Below are positions 24,820-33,477 of a stretch of DNA of 64,000 bases, in pieces (position 1 is the stretch's first letter; every line of letters starts with the position of its first letter). Both the position numbers and the translations under genes were made by a program. This DNA is from Geodermatophilus saharensis. Lineage in GTDB: Bacteria; Actinomycetota; Actinomycetes; Mycobacteriales; Geodermatophilaceae. The DNA lies in assembly GCF_900188205.1 (NCBI RefSeq), contig NZ_FZOH01000004.1:186001-250000 (forward strand), in the 5' to 3' direction. The notes under the pieces are model-generated. The model made no database searches, was not told the DNA's origin, and was given only the letters and a program-made list of their open reading frames with translations.

Positions 24820-26028
24820 ATGCGCCCGTCCCGGCTCCGCGCCGCCCTGCTCGGTTCCGCCGTCCTCGCGGCCGGATGCTCGTCCGCCGCCGTCGCCGGT
24901 CCGGCCTCGCCCGCCGACGCCGGACCGCTCACCGACGAGGTGGGGCGGGTGCAGGTCGACGCCGCGGTGGAGCGCGACGTGCGCCTCGCCGACATCGCCG
25001 CCATGCCCGACGGCGGCTTCGTCGCCCTGCTCACCGGTGACCTGGGCGCCCCGCCACGCAGCGTGCTCGTCGAGCTCGTCCCCGGCGACGACGGCCTGAC
25101 CGTGGGCCGCACCGTCCAGGGCGCCCCGTTCGCCGACCTCGGCGAGGTGCACGTGGCGCCCGACGGCACCGTGGTCGCGCTGGCTCCCGTGCTGCCCGAG
25201 CGCGGGGACGCCGGCAGCGGCGACGGCGGCCGGGAGCAGGACCTCGCCCTCGCGGTGCTCGCGCCGGGCGCCGACCGGCCGGGGGTGGTGCGCGTCGCGG
25301 CCGACGCCGAGCTGGGCACGCCCGACACCGGCAGCGGGGTCCTCTCCCCCGACGGCGCGACGCTGTCCGCCAGCCTGCAGTGGTACGTCGACGGGGACAC
25401 CGTCAACCGGCTGGCGACCGTCGACGTCGCCACCGGAGAGGTGCTCGCGTCCGCCGAGCTGCAGGTGCCGACGCCGGGGCAGACTGTGGCGCGGGACGTC
25501 GCGCTGCGCCCGGACGGCGGGCTGGCGGCGCTGGTGAGCGTCGACCGCGACGCCGAGGGCACCGTGGACGGCGTCGTGCTGGCGACGTACGACGCGGACC
25601 TGCGGCCGGTCGGCGCGCCGGTGGAGCTGGTCGAGCAGCAGGACAGCACCGGCTACGCGCTACAGGTGCTGTCCGACGGGGCCGTGCTCGTCTCGGTGCT
25701 CGCCGGCGACCGGGAGACGGGGTCGGCGCAGCTGGTGACGGTGCGGGACGGCGCCGTGGCGGACTCGGCCTCGCTGCCCGGGCCGGGGATCGACCTGGTG
25801 GTCGGGCCCGGCGAGGAGCACGCGTACGTGCAGCACGGCTCGCCGGAGGACGGGGTGGCCCTGTCGACCGTGGACCTCGCCACCGGCGAGACGGTGGCGG
25901 AGGTGCCGCTGTGCGACGACGGGATCCCCGCGCCGGTCGCGCTGACCGCCGACGGCAGCGCGCTGGCGGCCGGCGTCGCGTGCCTGGACGGGCGGGAGTA
26001 CCAGGACCTGGCCGTCCTGCTCGGCTGA
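24820..26028 (+). CDS. beta-propeller-like lipoprotein (paralogue 3)
   Basis: A 402-residue lipoprotein from the ATG at 24820, with a CAGGAG ribosome-binding site at the same relative position as in paralogue 1. The lipobox is AVLAAGCSS. It carries the same propeller motifs: DIAAMPDGGFVALLTGDLG, LALRPDGGLAALVSV after DV, TYDADLRPVGAPVEL and TVDLATGETVAEVPLC. It is closest to paralogue 1 in length and leader. The intervening gene on the other strand separates it from the other two, so it needs its own promoter. Confidence 0.78.
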   Translation: MRPSRLRAALLGSAVLAAGCSSAAVAGPASPADAGPLTDEVGRVQVDAAVERDVRLADIAAMPDGGFVALLTGDLGAPPRSVLVELVPGDDGLTVGRTVQGAPFADLGEVHVAPDGTVVALAPVLPERGDAGSGDGGREQDLALAVLAPGADRPGVVRVAADAELGTPDTGSGVLSPDGATLSASLQWYVDGDTVNRLATVDVATGEVLASAELQVPTPGQTVARDVALRPDGGLAALVSVDRDAEGTVDGVVLATYDADLRPVGAPVELVEQQDSTGYALQVLSDGAVLVSVLAGDRETGSAQLVTVRDGAVADSASLPGPGIDLVVGPGEEHAYVQHGSPEDGVALSTVDLATGETVAEVPLCDDGIPAPVALTADGSALAAGVACLDGREYQDLAVLLG

Positions 26029-26072
26029 GCCGCCCGGTCGCCGGGTCGCCTCCCGCGGGCGCAGGATCGGGC

Positions 26073-26591
26073 ATGGGCTCCACCGGTGACCGCCCGATCC
26101 TGCTGCTCGACGTCGACGGTGTGCTCAACACGCCCCGCCGGGAGCTGCCCGAGGGGTGGCGGCGGGGCACGTTCAACGGGTTCGTGCTGTCGTGGGACCC
26201 GACGGTGACGGCGCGGCTGCGGGAGCTGCACGAGTCGGGCCGGGTGGAGATCCAGTGGCTGACCACCTGGACCACCGACGCCGACCGCCTGCTGGCCGAG
26301 CCGATGGGCCTGCCGCGGGGGCTGCGCACCCACGCCCGCGCCGACGCCGCGCCGACCGGGTTCCTCGGCGTGTTCGGCGGGGCGTCGGGCTGGTGGAAGC
26401 TGACCGTCGCCCAGGAGGTGGCCGCGGCCGAGCCGGACCGGCGGATCGTGTGGATCGACGACGACCTCGCCGAGCAGGCCGCCGACACCGGCGACTGGCT
26501 GGCCGCGAACCCGCACGTGCTGGTGGTCGCGCCGGACCTCTACGTCGGCCTCACCCACGAGCAGCTGGACGAGATCGAGGCGTGGCTGTAG
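26073..26591 (+). CDS. HAD-superfamily hydrolase-like protein
   Basis: A 172-residue protein with HAD motif I LLLDVDGVLNTP (DxDG), a motif II-like WLTTWTTDAD segment and a C-terminal IVWIDDDLAEQA acidic motif. Its compact size without a cap domain resembles small actinobacterial proteins annotated as HAD domain proteins. It probably acts as a phosphatase on an unknown small molecule. The ATG at 26073 has no strong Shine-Dalgarno. Confidence 0.82.
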   Translation: MGSTGDRPILLLDVDGVLNTPRRELPEGWRRGTFNGFVLSWDPTVTARLRELHESGRVEIQWLTTWTTDADRLLAEPMGLPRGLRTHARADAAPTGFLGVFGGASGWWKLTVAQEVAAAEPDRRIVWIDDDLAEQAADTGDWLAANPHVLVVAPDLYVGLTHEQLDEIEAWL

Positions 26592-26618
26592 CGACCGAGC
26601 AGTCGCGCGCGGACCCGG

Positions 26619-27782
26619 TCAGCCGCAGGTGAGGCCGGCGCCGCCGACGAGCTGGACGACGACCTTCCGGTTCTGCGCGGCGTGTTCCTCGACCAGGTCC
26701 CCGTTGGCGTCGCGGTCCTCGACGTACTCCGGGAAGTCGCTGCCGAGACCGACGGCGGCCATCGCGTCCTGCTGGGCTCCGAGCTCCGCGAGGAGTGACC
26801 GCACGGCCTCGGCGCGGCTCTGGCTGAGCGCGACCTGCCCGCCCATGTCTCCGACATCCGCCGTCGTGCCCGTGAGCACCGCCGAGACGCCGGGCGTGCC
26901 GAGCTGCCGCGCGAGCGGGGCGAGGACCCCGACGGCCGCGTCCCGGTCGAGGAACTCCGCGCTGTCGGCCGCGAAGCGGACGTCGTTGCTGGTGAGCGTG
27001 ACGGTGCAGGTCCGTGCGTCGGCCACCTCCACCGGCGTGACCACGGGGAGCACACCGACCGGCGGCTGGGTCAGCGGGGACTCCTCCACGACGACGTCAT
27101 CAGCCCCGGCAGCCCGGACGATGGCGGTCCACACGTCTGCCAGCTGCGTCCGCTGAGGCCGGTCGAGCGGAGCCTGCGGCGCGAAGGTGTCCCCGATCCC
27201 CTGGAGCACGACCGTGACTCCCTCGAGGTCCGGTAGGTGGCCGGCCGTCTTCAGGTCAGCAGCCATCGCATCAGGATCGGCGTCGAGCAGACCTGGCTCT
27301 CGGAGATCCAAGGCTCCTGCCGTGGACAGGCCTGAGTCGATGACGACGACCGTGTGCTGACCGGACGCCGACGAGATGCTCCGAAGGGCCATGTCGATGG
27401 CGGCGAGGAGGTCGGTCTCCTCGTCGTCGGCCCGCGCCGACGTGAGTCCGTCGACCACGAACCGTCGGTTCTCCGCGCGGCTGGCCCCCTGAGCATGGCC
27501 GTTCGCTCCCTCAGCGACCAGCTGCATGGTCCCGAGCAGGGACGGCTCACCGTCGGCCACCACGATCGAGACCAGCGACTGGTCCTCGACCGCGGTGTCG
27601 AGCGCCTCGAGCGCCCGGCCGTCCAGGTGCGGGGCCGGCATGTTGCTGCGGGCACCGACCACGAAGGCGACGCCACCGGTCGGGTCGGGGCCGTCGTCCC
27701 CACCGCAGGCGGCCAGGCCGACGACGAGGGAGAGCGAGGCGGCGACCGTCAGCAGGCGGCGCACAGGGCGGGACGTCGACAC
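26619..27782 (-). CDS. OmpA-family lipoprotein
   Basis: A 387-residue precursor with a lipoprotein signal (LTVAASLSLVVGLAACGGDD). Residues 35-200 resemble a von Willebrand-like fold (VAFVVGARSNMPAP, TVVVIDSGLSTAGAL). The C-terminal 110 residues are OmpA/MotB-like: VRFAADSAEFLDRDAAVGVL, LSQSRAEAVRSLLAELG and AAQNRKVVVQLV, so it may bind peptidoglycan. It ends a minus-strand cluster with the two coiled-coil genes upstream (27818-29691), suggesting a joint envelope function. Confidence 0.8.
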   Translation of the reverse strand: MSTSRPVRRLLTVAASLSLVVGLAACGGDDGPDPTGGVAFVVGARSNMPAPHLDGRALEALDTAVEDQSLVSIVVADGEPSLLGTMQLVAEGANGHAQGASRAENRRFVVDGLTSARADDEETDLLAAIDMALRSISSASGQHTVVVIDSGLSTAGALDLREPGLLDADPDAMAADLKTAGHLPDLEGVTVVLQGIGDTFAPQAPLDRPQRTQLADVWTAIVRAAGADDVVVEESPLTQPPVGVLPVVTPVEVADARTCTVTLTSNDVRFAADSAEFLDRDAAVGVLAPLARQLGTPGVSAVLTGTTADVGDMGGQVALSQSRAEAVRSLLAELGAQQDAMAAVGLGSDFPEYVEDRDANGDLVEEHAAQNRKVVVQLVGGAGLTCG

Positions 27783-27817
27783 GTGCGGTTCTTCCGTTCT
27801 GGATGTGCGAGCAGCGT

Positions 27818-28981
27818 TCAGGACGTGACGGCGCGACCGGTGACGAGACCCGTCGTCGCCTCGGGCAGGCCGAGGTGGGCCGCCACCTCGACGCGCACCA
27901 GCTCCTTGAGCTCGTCGATCTCGGCGTCGAGGCGGACGAGCTCGGCGCGGGTCCGCTCCGCGGCCCGCTCGGCGTCACCGCGGGCAAGCTCGAGCTTCTG
28001 CCGGGCGTCGTTGACGGCCCGCGTCTCGACGGCGACGTCCCGGCGCTGCTTCGGCAGTCGCTTGCGCAGGGCGAGGTAGGTCTTCATCCGCGGGTGGTGC
28101 TCGGAGAAGCCGGCGTAGTAGGCCAGCAGCCCGGAGGCGAGGAACAGCCCGGCCAGCAGCACGGCCGACAGCAGCGGGTCCGTGCCGGTGGTCGTGGTCG
28201 CGGCGTCGCCGAAGCCGGAGGTGGTGGCGCCGGCGTCCTCCGACTCGAGCCGGAAGAAGAAGGCGACGCTGCCGAGCGCCACCCAGCCGACCGTCATGAG
28301 CGCGATGGCCACCCGGCCGATGCCCCCGCGGGCCTCGCGGAGGTCCTTCACCGCCCGGCCGATGCCGTGCATCAGGCCGACCGACGCGGCGGCGAACGCG
28401 GCGGTCAGCGCACCGATGATCAGCTCGCCGGCCTCGCGGTAGGCGGTGGCGAGCACGATGTAGAAGGTGGCCAGGTCACCGGCCGCGGCGAGCAGCAGCA
28501 GGACGATGACGATCGCGCTGTGCCAGGGCCGCCGCACCAGGCCCTCGAGCGGGTCCAGGGTGGGCCGCGGGCGGCGGCGTCGCTCGCGGGACTCGACCGG
28601 CGCGCGCTCGGCCGGCTCGAGGAGCTGCGCCTCGAGGATGCCGATCATGCGCTCGGTGTGCTCGACCTCCGCCTGCGCGGACTCCAGCCGCTGGTCGGCG
28701 ACGAGAACCTCGGCCTCGAGGCGGGCGATGTCGCGCTGTGCGGCGGCCGCGGCCTGCGTGCGCTCGGCCTCGGCGACGGCGCGCCGGGTGCGGCGGGTGC
28801 CCTCCAGCCAGGCGTCGAGGACGTCCCCGTTGGCGGCGTCGAGCGAGCCGGCGGAGGCGAGCTGGGCCACCCGGCCCCGGACGTCCTCGCGCACGTCGGA
28901 ACGCGCGGCCGGCGGCCAGGCGACGTCGATGGTGACGGCGGGCTGCCCGTGCTGCGGGGAACGGGACCACGGACGGCTCAC
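27818..28981 (-). CDS. coiled-coil membrane protein, four transmembrane segments
   Basis: A 387-residue protein from the GTG at 28981; it overlaps the upstream stop by GTGA, indicating translational coupling. Residues 30-130 form an Ala/Glu/Arg-rich coiled coil (AERTQAAAAAQRDIARLEAE). Hydrophobic segments follow: SAIVIVLLLLAAAGDLATFY, LIIGALTAAFAAASVGLMHG, VAIALMTVGWVALGSVAFFF and LLSAVLLAGLFLASGLLAYY. A second coiled coil (RAVNDARQKLELARGDAE) lies at the C-terminus. The layout recalls DUF4407 proteins such as the one at 16533, but I do not see clear sequence similarity. Confidence 0.75.
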   Translation of the reverse strand: MSRPWSRSPQHGQPAVTIDVAWPPAARSDVREDVRGRVAQLASAGSLDAANGDVLDAWLEGTRRTRRAVAEAERTQAAAAAQRDIARLEAEVLVADQRLESAQAEVEHTERMIGILEAQLLEPAERAPVESRERRRRPRPTLDPLEGLVRRPWHSAIVIVLLLLAAAGDLATFYIVLATAYREAGELIIGALTAAFAAASVGLMHGIGRAVKDLREARGGIGRVAIALMTVGWVALGSVAFFFRLESEDAGATTSGFGDAATTTTGTDPLLSAVLLAGLFLASGLLAYYAGFSEHHPRMKTYLALRKRLPKQRRDVAVETRAVNDARQKLELARGDAERAAERTRAELVRLDAEIDELKELVRVEVAAHLGLPEATTGLVTGRAVTS

Positions 28982-29691
28982 GCGAGGACTCCCTGGGGTT
29001 CGTGGGTCGGCAAGGACGGGTCCCCCGCGGCCCAGGCCGGCGGCCGGGCGAGGTCGGTGCTCCACCGGCGCACCAGCTCGTCGCGCTCCGCGTGCCGACG
29101 GATGAGGGCCCGGCGGTAGACGGCGGCCTGGCGGTTGGTGAACTCGCTGAGCCGGACGACGCGGGACCGGGCGACGTCGGCCTTGCTCCGCAGGCGGGCC
29201 TTCAGGTCGGCCTGGTCGGCCAGCGCCGCGTCGAGCTGCGCCTGCAGGTCGGCGTGCGCAGCGCGCGCCCGGTCGAGCTGGCGGCGGTGCGCGACGGCCC
29301 GGCGCTCCCGGGTGGCCGCCGGGGACATCGCGTCCTCGTTGGGGTAGCGCATCGCCAGCCACTGCTCGCTCGGCGGCTGGGCGCAGCGCTCGACCTCGGC
29401 GGCCTGGCGCACCAGGGCGCTGGTGAGGGCGGACAGCTGCGCCTCGACCTGACCGGAGCGGACGACGAGGTCGTCGACGTCGGCGAGGTACCGGGTGCGC
29501 TCCCGCTCGCAGGCGTCGCCGAACTCGGCGACGAGCTCGTGCAGGACCGGGGTGCTGGCGGCGTCGAGGCCCACCGGGAGGCCGGCGCGGCGGTCGGTGC
29601 GGGCGTACCAGCGCAGCCGGAGCTGGCGCCGCCACGGGATGCGCAGGGTGCGGTAACCGAGGTCGACCTGATCGGTGATGAGCCCGGCCAC
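28978..29691 (-). CDS. coiled-coil cytoplasmic protein of unknown function
   Basis: A 237-residue, strongly helical protein rich in Ala, Arg and Glu with heptad-like stretches (AHADLQAQLDAALADQADLK, and SRVVRLSEFTNRQAAVYRRA). No signal peptide, membrane segment or enzyme motif is visible. Its stop codon overlaps the start of the membrane coiled-coil gene, so the two products are likely partners. The OmpA-like lipoprotein gene completes the cluster. Confidence 0.72.
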   Translation of the reverse strand: MAGLITDQVDLGYRTLRIPWRRQLRLRWYARTDRRAGLPVGLDAASTPVLHELVAEFGDACERERTRYLADVDDLVVRSGQVEAQLSALTSALVRQAAEVERCAQPPSEQWLAMRYPNEDAMSPAATRERRAVAHRRQLDRARAAHADLQAQLDAALADQADLKARLRSKADVARSRVVRLSEFTNRQAAVYRRALIRRHAERDELVRRWSTDLARPPAWAAGDPSLPTHEPQGVLA

Positions 29692-29856
29692 GCTCGCTCC
29701 TGTCCCAGGCGCACCGCCCGCAGTTGGATGACACGAGGGGTGCTCGTGGGTGACGGCTCCCCTGGTCGCCGGACGCGCCGTGACACACGACGGGGACGGA
29801 CGACGACCGGAACGTATTCGTGTCGTAAACCCGCGGACCCTCGTCGACGCTTGCCG

Positions 29857-30381
29857 TCATCCCAAGTAGGGAGGGCCGATCGGTGCCGGCCGGTCCGCGT
29901 GGCGGACGACGGCGGTCGGAGCACCGGCCGGGAAGTAGGCCGCGCGCCGGCGCTCGAGTCGACGGAGCTCCCAGTCCCACAGCACGCGCGCCGCCTTGCG
30001 CGTGTTGTGCCGCGGGCACAGGGCCTGTCCGTTGGCGACGCTGGTCGACCCGCCCCGGCTGTGCGGGTGCACGTGATCGGCCTGCAGGTCCTCCGTCGCC
30101 CCGCACCGGCCGCCGAGCCAGGAGTGGTGCTCGCAGCGGTGACCGGCACGCCGGAGGATCAGCCGCTTGTCAGCGCGCAGGAAGCACCGCTGCGGGTCGC
30201 GACGGCTCCGCCCGTGGAGGAGGCCCGGGATCCTCCGGACGACGGCGTGCACGAGCAGCAGGCCCACCAGCGCACCGAGCCACGGCTCCGCCGCGGCCTG
30301 CTCCAGGATGCCGTCCATCAGGCCACCGAAGACGTCGCCGGCTAGCTCGACCCCAGATCCCAGGTTAAGGAGCTCCGTCAC
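29857..30381 (-). CDS. membrane-anchored HNH endonuclease-like protein
   Basis: A 174-residue protein. Residues 30-52 form a hydrophobic segment (WLGALVGLLLVHAVVRRIPG) near the N-terminus. The C-terminal part carries an HNH motif: HRCEHHSWLGGRCGAT with metal-binding cysteines, ADHVHPHSRGG, then VANGQALCPRHNTRKAAR. HNH proteins of this kind are metal-dependent DNA nucleases, often in restriction or mobile contexts. Membrane anchoring is unusual. The gene lies upstream of the coiled-coil cluster but has its own promoter space of about 165 bases between it and that cluster. Confidence 0.75.
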   Translation of the reverse strand: MTELLNLGSGVELAGDVFGGLMDGILEQAAAEPWLGALVGLLLVHAVVRRIPGLLHGRSRRDPQRCFLRADKRLILRRAGHRCEHHSWLGGRCGATEDLQADHVHPHSRGGSTSVANGQALCPRHNTRKAARVLWDWELRRLERRRAAYFPAGAPTAVVRHADRPAPIGPPYLG

Positions 30382-30507
30382 CCTCCTGCCGTCGATGCCG
30401 GGCCCAGGAACCTTGAGCGCGGCGTCGCAGGTTCACCCGTGTGGTGCACGGGCTGCTCGTGCCCTGAGCCCGCAAGGTCGCCACCCCCGCGGTTCGCGGC
30501 GTCGCGC

Positions 30508-31689
30508 TCAGGACGGGAGGCGCTGCTCGAGCCAGTCGACGACCGAGCCCGGCGGAGGTACGGGCAGAGCTCCGCGGAGGCGCAATGTGTACATGGAGAG
30601 AGCGAGGTCCAGCAGGGGTTCCCTGTACCGGTTGGTCAATGCGTCGACAACCGAGTAGGTGTCCGCGTCCTCCCCCACCCCTCGCGGCCATCGCAGGTCA
30701 GCGCGCCGCAGCACCTCGTGCAATGGCGGCACAGGATCGGCACACGAGGCCTCGAGCGCCGCGCGGGCGAGCACCGCTGCATCGCCTCGGGGGAGGCGGG
30801 CGCCGTCGCGCTCGAGTGTCCGGACGAGCTGGTCAGCTGCCTGCCGTCGCCCCAGGACGCCGGTCGACACGGCCTCCATCGCGTCCGACGCGGCTGCGAG
30901 GACTGCGGTGTCGAAGATCCTGGCGCCCAGTCGGTATGCCGCTGTGATCGGCGCCAGCCCGGTCTCGCACCCGGTGTCGATGCGAGATTTCAGCCAGTCC
31001 CCTATCGGACTGTTCGAGTCCCGTGCTGCCGCGTACCCCGCCCAGGCCATGCTCGTCTGCAGGTTCACCAGGCGGCACGCCATCAGAAGAGCGATTGGTG
31101 TCGCACCTCCACCTCGCAGGAACGACAGACGGTCGAGGTCGACGACGGGGCTCATCATCGGCTCTACAGCGGGATCGACGACGTCGCCGGTGAGGTGGTC
31201 GACCACCTTGAGCCCTGCGGCGGCGTAACGAGCCCATCCGTGCACCGACGTCGGCACGGCATTGAGGACACTGTGCTCGGCGTCAGTGACCAGGCAGGTG
31301 ACTGCGGTGCTGAGGATCAGGGGAACGAGTACCGGGTCACCTACAGCGCACAGGTCCGCAACGACGGCCTGGCGCGGGCGGACGTGCTCGTGGACCACGG
31401 GAACCGGCACGGCGGTGTCGGCCACTGCGACGGTCCGATAGCGCAGCCCGAACTTGCCGCTTCGCGCTTCCGTGTACTTGTAGAGCGCGATCCTCAGCAT
31501 CTCGTTGCGGTGGGTCACGAGCAGGTCCGGGGCCGCGAGGAGCGCCTGGACCAGCCTGACGGCCGAGAGCTCGCGATCGTCCGCGTCCGGCCGCTCCGAG
31601 TAGGGGCGAGTGACGGCGAGCGACGTGTTCAGCGGCAAGTCAGCCTCACCTCGAGTCGTGGCGTGCAATGGGGCGGCGCAGCGTGCCAT
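30508..31689 (-). CDS. hypothetical protein
   Basis: Up to 393 residues; a TTG at 31638 with GAGGTGAGG upstream is an attractive alternative start and would remove 17 residues. Codon use is normal for the window. The sequence is predominantly helical, with no signal peptide, transmembrane segment or motif I recognise. Distinct segments are NEMLRIALYKYTEARSGKFG, AVTCLVTDAEHSVLNAVPTS and a C-terminal DALTNRYREPLLDLALSMY. It sits just downstream of the NERD-helicase gene in the same orientation, with 38 bases between them, so it may belong to that unit. Confidence 0.6.
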   Translation of the reverse strand: MARCAAPLHATTRGEADLPLNTSLAVTRPYSERPDADDRELSAVRLVQALLAAPDLLVTHRNEMLRIALYKYTEARSGKFGLRYRTVAVADTAVPVPVVHEHVRPRQAVVADLCAVGDPVLVPLILSTAVTCLVTDAEHSVLNAVPTSVHGWARYAAAGLKVVDHLTGDVVDPAVEPMMSPVVDLDRLSFLRGGGATPIALLMACRLVNLQTSMAWAGYAAARDSNSPIGDWLKSRIDTGCETGLAPITAAYRLGARIFDTAVLAAASDAMEAVSTGVLGRRQAADQLVRTLERDGARLPRGDAAVLARAALEASCADPVPPLHEVLRRADLRWPRGVGEDADTYSVVDALTNRYREPLLDLALSMYTLRLRGALPVPPPGSVVDWLEQRLPS

Positions 31690-31727
31690 GCGACGACGAC
31701 CCGTAGGACGTCTCGAGGTGCGCTGAC

Positions 31728-33368
31728 TCAGGAACCGTCGGTCAGCCGACGGACGACGGCCTCGCCGCCCACGCGGCGGATCAGCTCCAGGTCGCCACAG
31801 ACGACGAGCAGGTCACGCGCTCGGGACAGGCCCACGTAGAGCATTTCCCGAGCGCGCGCCTCGTCCCGGAAGCCGTTGACCGCCAGGACGACCGCCGGCC
31901 GCTCGAGGCCCTTGAACCCGAGGACGTGCCCGTAGAACAGGTCGTCGCCCTCCCAGAAGGTCTTCCAGTAGGCGTCCTGCCCGTCCCGCTGGCGCTCGAC
32001 CTGCACCGGGTGGCGGTGGTAGGTCGTGAGCAGCGCGACCGCCTCGTGCGGCCAGCCCTCCTCGAGCAGCGCGTCGGCGGCGTCGTCGGCCACACCGACG
32101 GCGTCCTCACTCGCACACGGGACGAACCGGACGGGCACGCCGTTGCCGCCGCGGTTGCGCATCTGGGTCGGCGTCAGGCTGCTGAACGTCCCGGCGATCT
32201 GCTTGGTGTTCCGCAGGTTCTCGTTGAGGTTGACCGGCGTCAGTGCCACGGTCGGCCGGCCCTGCCGGGCGAACACCCGCTGCCCCTCGTCGGCGAAGAC
32301 GTAGAGCTGCCCCTCCTCCGGTGAGCGCAGTGTCGCGACGACGGCCGGCCACCAGCTCTCGGCGAAGTCCTGCGCCTCGTCGATGACGACGGCGTCGAAG
32401 CGCTCGTCCTCGGGGAGGGCTCCGGCCAGGCTGACCATCTGCTCGGGGAGGCGGTGCTCCCAGTAGCCGCTGTCGTCGTCGGTGCCCGCGGGCACGCCCC
32501 AGTCGATGCCGAGGCCGTGGAACGTGCCGACGTAGGCCGGGCGCTCCCTCGGCCGCCAGGTGGCCACCCGCCGGCGGAGGAACTCCGCCAACCCGCGCGA
32601 GTAGCACATGACGGCGACCCGCTCCCCCGCGACGGCGAGACGGCGCGCCTTCTCCAGCGCCAGCCAGGTCTTGCCCGAGCCTGCCCCGCCGCGGATCTCG
32701 ACCCGGCGGTTGCCCTCCAGCAGGTCGAGCACGCGCGCCTGGTCGCGGGTGAGCAGGTCGCACTCGGCCTCGCGCTCGTGCAGCTGGGCGAGGAGGTCCT
32801 GCTGCGGGATGCCGACCCCGGCCAGGCAGTCGACGAACGCCTCGACGTCGTCGGCGGTCGGCGGCTCGGTCTCCGTCTCGCACTGGCGCAGCGCGGACGC
32901 GACGCGGGCGGCGGCCTGCGCCAGGTTGGTCCGGTCGATGACCGTCCACCGCGGGGCGTCGGGTGCGGCGAAGCCGTCGGGGACCACGGTCGCGGGCAGC
33001 GCGACCAGGTGGACCATCCGCGGGTCGCCGGCCCGCCACCGACGGTCCTGGCGCAGGTAGTCGCGCAGCAGGTACTTGCAGCGCACCGCCTGGTCCACCG
33101 GGTGGATGCGCCGGTCCACACCGTTGCTCGACTGGCGCCACTCGGCGCCCTGCAGGGAGACGCTGCCGCCCTTGACCTCGACGACGGCGATCCCGAAGCC
33201 TGGCCAGGCGACGATGACGTCGGCCTCGCGGTCCTCGCGCCGGTCGCTGAACCGCTGACCGCACACCATGACGGCGTCGTCGGGCAACTGGTCCCGCAGA
33301 GCCTCCGCGAACTCCCGCTCCGCGTGCGACTCGAAGACCGGCTCGGCCGGGAAGACCCGCGCCGTCAT
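31728..33368 (-). CDS. NERD nuclease-UvrD-like helicase
   Basis: A 546-residue protein from the ATG at 33368. Residues 12-130 are a NERD nuclease domain with EADVIVAWPGFGIAVVEVKGG-type active-site residues Asp50, Glu64 and Lys66. Residues 205-546 are a superfamily 1 helicase: motif Q/I LLTRDQARVLDLLEGN and GGAGSGKTWLA (227-237), motif II VVIDEAQDF, motif III FADEGQRVF, and AREMLYVGLSRARDLLVV near the end. NERD-helicases are found in DNA repair and in some phage-defence loci. The helicase is short but has all major motifs. Confidence 0.9.
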   Translation of the reverse strand: MTARVFPAEPVFESHAEREFAEALRDQLPDDAVMVCGQRFSDRREDREADVIVAWPGFGIAVVEVKGGSVSLQGAEWRQSSNGVDRRIHPVDQAVRCKYLLRDYLRQDRRWRAGDPRMVHLVALPATVVPDGFAAPDAPRWTVIDRTNLAQAAARVASALRQCETETEPPTADDVEAFVDCLAGVGIPQQDLLAQLHEREAECDLLTRDQARVLDLLEGNRRVEIRGGAGSGKTWLALEKARRLAVAGERVAVMCYSRGLAEFLRRRVATWRPRERPAYVGTFHGLGIDWGVPAGTDDDSGYWEHRLPEQMVSLAGALPEDERFDAVVIDEAQDFAESWWPAVVATLRSPEEGQLYVFADEGQRVFARQGRPTVALTPVNLNENLRNTKQIAGTFSSLTPTQMRNRGGNGVPVRFVPCASEDAVGVADDAADALLEEGWPHEAVALLTTYHRHPVQVERQRDGQDAYWKTFWEGDDLFYGHVLGFKGLERPAVVLAVNGFRDEARAREMLYVGLSRARDLLVVCGDLELIRRVGGEAVVRRLTDGS

Positions 33369-33477
33369 GTGCACCCCCGTGGTGTCGGCCCGCCGTCGAG
33401 GGTGACAGGGCCGTCCGAGACGGTGGGGCACGCGACGCCCGTGTCGCCGTCGAACGTCTCGCGGGGTCCCAGGCGTC

